Assembly: GCF_001646665.1 (NCBI RefSeq)
Contig: NZ_LWBU01000280.1
Span: forward strand, 48,736-112,735
DNA: 64,000 bases
From: Streptomyces noursei
GTDB lineage: Bacteria > Actinomycetota > Actinomycetes > Streptomycetales > Streptomycetaceae
Direction: 5' to 3'
This document shows, in pieces, positions 60,957 to 64,000 of the stretch. The notes beneath the pieces were generated by a model. The model was not told the origin of the DNA, ran no database searches, and saw nothing but the letters and a program-made list of their open reading frames with translations. The position numbers and the translations under genes were made by a program. Position 1 is the stretch's first letter, and each line of letters starts with the position of its first letter.

Positions 60957-62048
60957 ATGAGCGCTGTGCACCCCGCTGGTGGGGGAGCCCCCCGCGAAGC
61001 GAGGGGGAGCGACATCGCGGCGGGCCGCTCGTGGCCCGAGGTCCTGAACGCCCTGCTGGAGGGGCGCGACCGGAGCGCCGACGACACGGCCTGGGCGATG
61101 GACCGCATCATGCGGGGCGAGGCCACCGACGCCCAGATCGCCGGCTTCGCGGTCGCCCTGCGCGCCAAGGGCGAGACGGTCGAGGAGATCACCGGCCTGG
61201 TGCGCGCCATGTACGCGCACGCCAACCTCATCGAGGTGCCCGGCCCGTCCGTCGACCTCGTCGGCACCGGCGGCGACGGAGCCAGGACCGTCAACATCTC
61301 GACCATGTCCGCGATCGTCGTCGCCGGTACCGGCGCCAAGGTCGTCAAGCACGGCAACCGCGCCGCCTCCTCCGCCTCCGGTTCCTCGGACGTGCTGGAG
61401 AAGCTGGGCGTCAACCTCGACCTCACGCCCCGGCGGGTCGCCGAGGTGGCGGAGGAGGCCGGTATCACGTTCTGCTTCGCGGTGAAGTTCCACCCGGCGC
61501 TGCGGCACGTGGCGGCCGCCCGCAAGGAACTCGGCATCCGGACGACGTTCAACTTCCTCGGCCCGCTGACCAACCCCGCGCGCGTGCAGGCCCAGGCGAC
61601 CGGGGTCGCCGACGCCCGGATGGCCCCCATCATGGCCGGGGTGCTCGCCGGGCGCGGCTCCTCGGCGCTGGTGTTCCGCGGTGACGACGGGCTGGACGAG
61701 CTCACCACCACGGCCACCTCGAAGGTGTGGATCGTCCGGGACGGCGCGGTGCGCGAGGAGACCTTCGATCCGAGGGACGTGGGCATCGGCCTGGTGCCCG
61801 TCGAGGCCCTGCGCGGCGCGGACGCCTCGTACAACGCGGACGTGGCCCGGCGGCTGCTGGCCGGCGAGACCGGTCCCGTGCGGGACGCGGTGCTGCTCAA
61901 CGCGGCGGCGGCGCTGGTCGCGCTGGAGCCGTCGGACGCCCCGCTGGTGGAGCGGATCGCGGAGGGCATCGCCCGGGCGGCCGAGTCGGTCGACTCCGGT
62001 GCGGCGCGGGCGGCGCTGGACCGCTGGGTGGCGGCGAGCAACGCGTAG
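60957..62048 (+). CDS. trpD: Anthranilate phosphoribosyltransferase
   Basis: 363 residues. Tryptophan pathway enzyme adding phosphoribosyl to anthranilate. VDLVGTGGDGARTVNISTMSA (PRPP loop), VVKHGNRAASSASGSSDVLEKLG, FHPALRHVAAARKELGIRTTFNFLGPLTNPA are diagnostic. The first 25 residues (HPAGGGAPREARGSD) are unusual: they are encoded by a palindromic repeat at 60976-61010 read in frame. ATG with CAGGAG upstream. No other trp gene is near; Streptomyces often has a second trpD within other loci. Confidence 0.95.
   Translation: MSAVHPAGGGAPREARGSDIAAGRSWPEVLNALLEGRDRSADDTAWAMDRIMRGEATDAQIAGFAVALRAKGETVEEITGLVRAMYAHANLIEVPGPSVDLVGTGGDGARTVNISTMSAIVVAGTGAKVVKHGNRAASSASGSSDVLEKLGVNLDLTPRRVAEVAEEAGITFCFAVKFHPALRHVAAARKELGIRTTFNFLGPLTNPARVQAQATGVADARMAPIMAGVLAGRGSSALVFRGDDGLDELTTTATSKVWIVRDGAVREETFDPRDVGIGLVPVEALRGADASYNADVARRLLAGETGPVRDAVLLNAAAALVALEPSDAPLVERIAEGIARAAESVDSGAARAALDRWVAASNA
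60976..61010. repeat. Palindromic repeat inside the 5' end of trpD
   Basis: GGGGGAG then CCCCCCGC, loop GAA, GCGAGGGGG: a stem of CCCCC-CGC with GCG-(A)-GGGGG. Extragenic-palindrome type sequence, read in frame as Gly/Pro/Arg-rich residues 8-20 of TrpD. Confidence 0.75.
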
Positions 62049-62068
62049 GCGGGCCGCGGCCCCTGATC

Positions 62069-62157
62069 GCCCGTGGGGGCGGTGCCCGGTGGGCGCCGCC
62101 CCCACGGGCGTCCTCGGGGGCGGGGTGCCCCGCACGGGCGCCCCCGCCCCCGAGGAC
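62069..62157 (+). terminator. Tandem terminators after trpD
   Basis: Two adjacent hairpins. 62069-62109: 19-base arms GCCCGTGGGGGCGG... with loop GGT. 62110-62157: 16-base outer arms GTCCTCGGGGGCGGGG and complement. They isolate trpD from the riboswitch-controlled gene downstream. Confidence 0.88.
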
Positions 62158-62238
62158 CTCCATGCCGGATGGTGGGACGGTGTCCCGGCATCCGGACACG
62201 GGTTGCGCGCGGGCGATCACGTGGCTTAACTTCTCGGC

Positions 62239-62322
62239 AGGTCATGAGTGACAGCGACCACGGCCCCGGCCCGCTGTCCGGCAACCCTCCGTCCGTGGCG
62301 GGGTGCCCCGGGTGAAGACCAG
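62239..62322 (+). ncRNA. SAM-IV riboswitch
   Basis: Closing stem GGTC/GACC (62240-62243 with 62317-62320), conserved ATGAGTGACAGCG joining P1-P2, P2 stem GACAGCG/CGCTGTC (62250-62256 with 62272-62278), CGGCAACCCTCC, and the 3' GGGGTGCCCCGGGTGA segment. This order matches the actinobacterial SAM-IV class, which binds S-adenosylmethionine. It lies about 200 bases ahead of a class V aminotransferase gene, implying control of that gene by methionine/SAM status. GGACCCC/GGGGTCC (62353-62376) just downstream may be the expression-platform hairpin. Confidence 0.88.
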
Positions 62323-62352
62323 GCCGTCGGCGGCGAAGCCGGCGGCAAGCGC

Positions 62353-62376
62353 GGACCCCTGCACACCCTGGGGTCC
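62353..62376 (+). promoter_or_regulatory. Hairpin downstream of the riboswitch
   Basis: GGACCCC, 10-base loop, GGGGTCC. Lies between the SAM-IV aptamer and the small leader ORF. No U-run follows, so it may act on translation or Rho-dependent termination rather than as an intrinsic terminator. Confidence 0.55.
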
Positions 62377-62398
62377 TGGTCCTCAAGGGAGCAGTCTC

Positions 62399-62419
62399 GT
62401 GAGCAAGCGAATGCGATAG
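62399..62419 (+). CDS. Possible six-codon leader peptide
   Basis: GTG AGC AAG CGA ATG CGA TAG encodes MSKRMR. AAGGGAG sits 7 bases ahead of the GTG, a much better ribosome site than chance would usually give in this leader. It lies between the SAM-IV riboswitch and the aminotransferase, and is followed directly by GGGCG/CGCCC. It could be a regulatory upstream ORF; nothing but position and the ribosome site supports this. Confidence 0.45.
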   Translation: MSKRMR

Positions 62420-62521
62420 GGCGTCTCCGCCCCTCCTCCGGCACACCCTCCTTCCTTACGCCGCGCCGCACCCCCCGTGCCTCCGCGCGACGAATTCGCC
62501 TGCCCTGTACGGGAGTTCGCC

Positions 62522-63880
62522 ATGTCTGTCACCGCCGTCGCCGCCGACCAGTCCGTCTGTGCCCCGCTGCCCGTCCTGGGCCGGGACGTCACCGTGCCGC
62601 TCGTCACCGGCGGCGAGGTCACCTACGCCGCGCTCGACTACGCCGCCAGCGCACCGGCCCTCCAGCGGGTGTGGGACGACGTGGCCGCGTACGCGCCGTA
62701 CTACGGCAGCGTGCACCGGGGCGCCGGGTACCTGTCGCAGCTGTCGACCGACCTGTTCGAGAACAGCCGCGCCGCGGTGGCGGAGTTCCTCGACTGCCGG
62801 GAGGCCGACCAGGTCGTCTTCACCCGGTCGACCACCGACTCGCTGAACCTGCTGGCCGCCGCGCTGCCCGCCGGCTGCCAGGTGTTCGTCTTCGAGACCG
62901 AGCACCACGCCTCGCTGCTGCCCTGGGGGAACGCGCGGGTCACCTACCTCGACGCGCCCCGTACGCCCGGGGAGGCCGTCACGACCCTGGAGCGGGCCCT
63001 CGCCGACCGTGACCCGTACGGTCCGGCGCTGGTCTGCGTGACGGGTGCGTCGAACGTGACGGGGGAGCTCTGGCCGGTACGGGAGCTGGCCGCCGCCGCG
63101 CACGCCCACGGCGCCCGCATCGTCCTGGACGCCGCCCAGCTGGCGCCCCACCACCCGGTCTCCGTGAGGGACCTGGACGTCGACTGGGTGGCCTTCTCCG
63201 GGCACAAGCTGTACGCCCCGTTCGGCTCCGGCGTCCTCGCCGGGCGGGCCGACTGGCTGCGCGAGGCCGAGCCGTACCTGGCCGGCGGCGGCGCGTCCCG
63301 CAAGGTGGCGCGGCGCGCCGACGGCGGGGTGGACGTCGAGTGGCACACCACCGCCGCCCGCCACGAGGCCGGCTCGCCCAACGTCATCGGCGTGTACGCC
63401 ATCGCCTCGGCCTGCAAGGCGCTCGCCGAGGCCGGGTTCGACGACCTGGTGGCGCGCGAGCGGTACCTCGTCGCCAAGGTGCGCGAGGGGCTCGCCGGCG
63501 TCCCCGAGGTGAAGGTGCTGTCGCTGTTCGGCGACGAGGCGCCGCGCGTCGGTGTCATCTCCTTCGTCGTGCGCGGCTGGAACAGCTCGCACTTCGCGGC
63601 CGCCCTGTCGGCCGAGTACGGCATCGGGGTCCGCGACGGACTGTTCTGCGCCCACCCGCTGGTGCGCACCCTGCTGGGCGGCGACCCGCAGGACGTCGGC
63701 GAGTGCGGCGCGCCGGACGGGGGCACCACCTCCCTCAACGCCATCCGGGTCAGCTTCGGGGCGGGCACGCCGGACGAGCACGTCGACCGGTTCGTACGGG
63801 CCGTGAAGGAGCTCGTCCGGGACGGTGCGCGGTGGAAGTACCGCACGGAGGACGGGCGTTGCGTGCCGGACCGCGGCTGA
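62522..63880 (+). CDS. Class V aminotransferase (cysteine desulfurase-like)
   Basis: 452 residues. PLP fold type I. VFTRSTTDSLNLLAAAL, FETEHHASLLPW, TGASNVTGELWPV, VLDAAQLAPHHPV, PLP lysine in VAFSGHKLYAPFGSGVLAG, and HEAGSPNVIGVYAIASA. Compared with IscS, the flexible loop catalytic Cys region is not evident, although DGLFCAHPLVRTLL near the end has a Cys in a comparable position. The SAM-IV riboswitch upstream points to sulfur amino acid metabolism. ATG 62522 with GGGAG upstream; an earlier in-frame start at 62477 has no ribosome site. Confidence 0.9.
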   Translation: MSVTAVAADQSVCAPLPVLGRDVTVPLVTGGEVTYAALDYAASAPALQRVWDDVAAYAPYYGSVHRGAGYLSQLSTDLFENSRAAVAEFLDCREADQVVFTRSTTDSLNLLAAALPAGCQVFVFETEHHASLLPWGNARVTYLDAPRTPGEAVTTLERALADRDPYGPALVCVTGASNVTGELWPVRELAAAAHAHGARIVLDAAQLAPHHPVSVRDLDVDWVAFSGHKLYAPFGSGVLAGRADWLREAEPYLAGGGASRKVARRADGGVDVEWHTTAARHEAGSPNVIGVYAIASACKALAEAGFDDLVARERYLVAKVREGLAGVPEVKVLSLFGDEAPRVGVISFVVRGWNSSHFAAALSAEYGIGVRDGLFCAHPLVRTLLGGDPQDVGECGAPDGGTTSLNAIRVSFGAGTPDEHVDRFVRAVKELVRDGARWKYRTEDGRCVPDRG

Positions 63881-64000
63881 CGTCACCGCGGGGCGGGTGA
63901 GCGCACGGCCGGCGGGGCGGGCACGGCGGCCGGCGCGTGCCGGCCGCGGCCCCCGCCGCCGCCCGCCGCGGGCGCGCGCGAGCCGGAGCACGCGGAGGCA
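63881..64000. other. Terminal stretch without a supported gene
   Basis: 120 GC-rich bases after the aminotransferase stop. It contains GCCGGC-type inverted repeats around 63920-63950 that may be part of a terminator. No gene can be supported before the window ends. Confidence 0.5.

Noticed and set aside
1..64000. Search for tRNA, rRNA, IS elements, integrases and phage genes
   Set aside because: No tRNA-like cloverleaf, transposase, integrase or phage structural motifs were recognised in the gaps or coding frames.

Overview
The window is very GC-rich with strongly biased codon third positions, frequent GTG starts, four-base stop/start overlaps and long GC hairpins. Gene content and order (glnA, lipA-lipB, aceE, lpd-sucB, pepA, cob genes, pspA, nadA, the ctaC-D-F/ctaE/qcrCAB block, trpD) are those of a Streptomyces core chromosome. 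I found no tRNA, rRNA, insertion sequence, prophage or CRISPR array.

Layout. 1-4.2 kb: the 5' end of glnA behind a full GlnR operator, an RDD membrane protein, a DUF4191 protein, and the lipoate genes lipA and lipB. 4.4-11.8 kb: a TPR-type regulator, an FAD oxidoreductase, a 600-base repeat-rich gap, a TIGR01777 epimerase, a GNAT enzyme, DUF4240, an SDR and a WYL regulator. 11.9-20.9 kb: pyruvate dehydrogenase E1 (aceE) with a GntR regulator and a palindrome on the aceE -35 box, a two-lipoyl-domain E2, E3, and leucyl aminopeptidase. The lipoate genes upstream make the cofactor for this E2.

21.2-27.8 kb is the most unusual block: five tightly packed plus-strand genes for a secreted CE18/Agd3-like deacetylase, a PelF-type GT4 glycosyltransferase, a polytopic membrane protein in the PelG position, a spherulin-4 (GH135-like) protein and a GH114 lipoprotein. 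It combines hallmarks of the bacterial Pel locus and the fungal galactosaminogalactan locus, and is best read as a candidate galactosamine-polymer synthesis, export and modification system.

27.8-33.5 kb: a cold-shock protein and cobalamin genes cobS, cobT and an MBL-CobU fusion, interrupted by two membrane-protein genes whose 3' ends overlap antisense by 331 bases. 33.8-44.9 kb: envelope and stress functions: an HtrA-like lipoprotein protease, ABC exporter, methyltransferase, DUF3043, pspA-pspAA, a two-component pair and an RND transporter. 45-51.2 kb: nadA, an erpA-type Fe-S carrier, a large single-pass protein, a PfkB kinase and a cysteine desulfurase fused to TusA.

51.4-60.8 kb: the aerobic respiratory block ctaC-ctaD-ctaF, an L,D-transpeptidase, a degenerate receiver protein, then ctaE-qcrC-qcrA-qcrB, together encoding the bcc-aa3 supercomplex. 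60.9-63.9 kb: trpD, paired terminators, a SAM-IV riboswitch, a six-codon leader ORF and a class V aminotransferase.

Two small palindromic repeats lie in frame inside genes (a methyltransferase and trpD).
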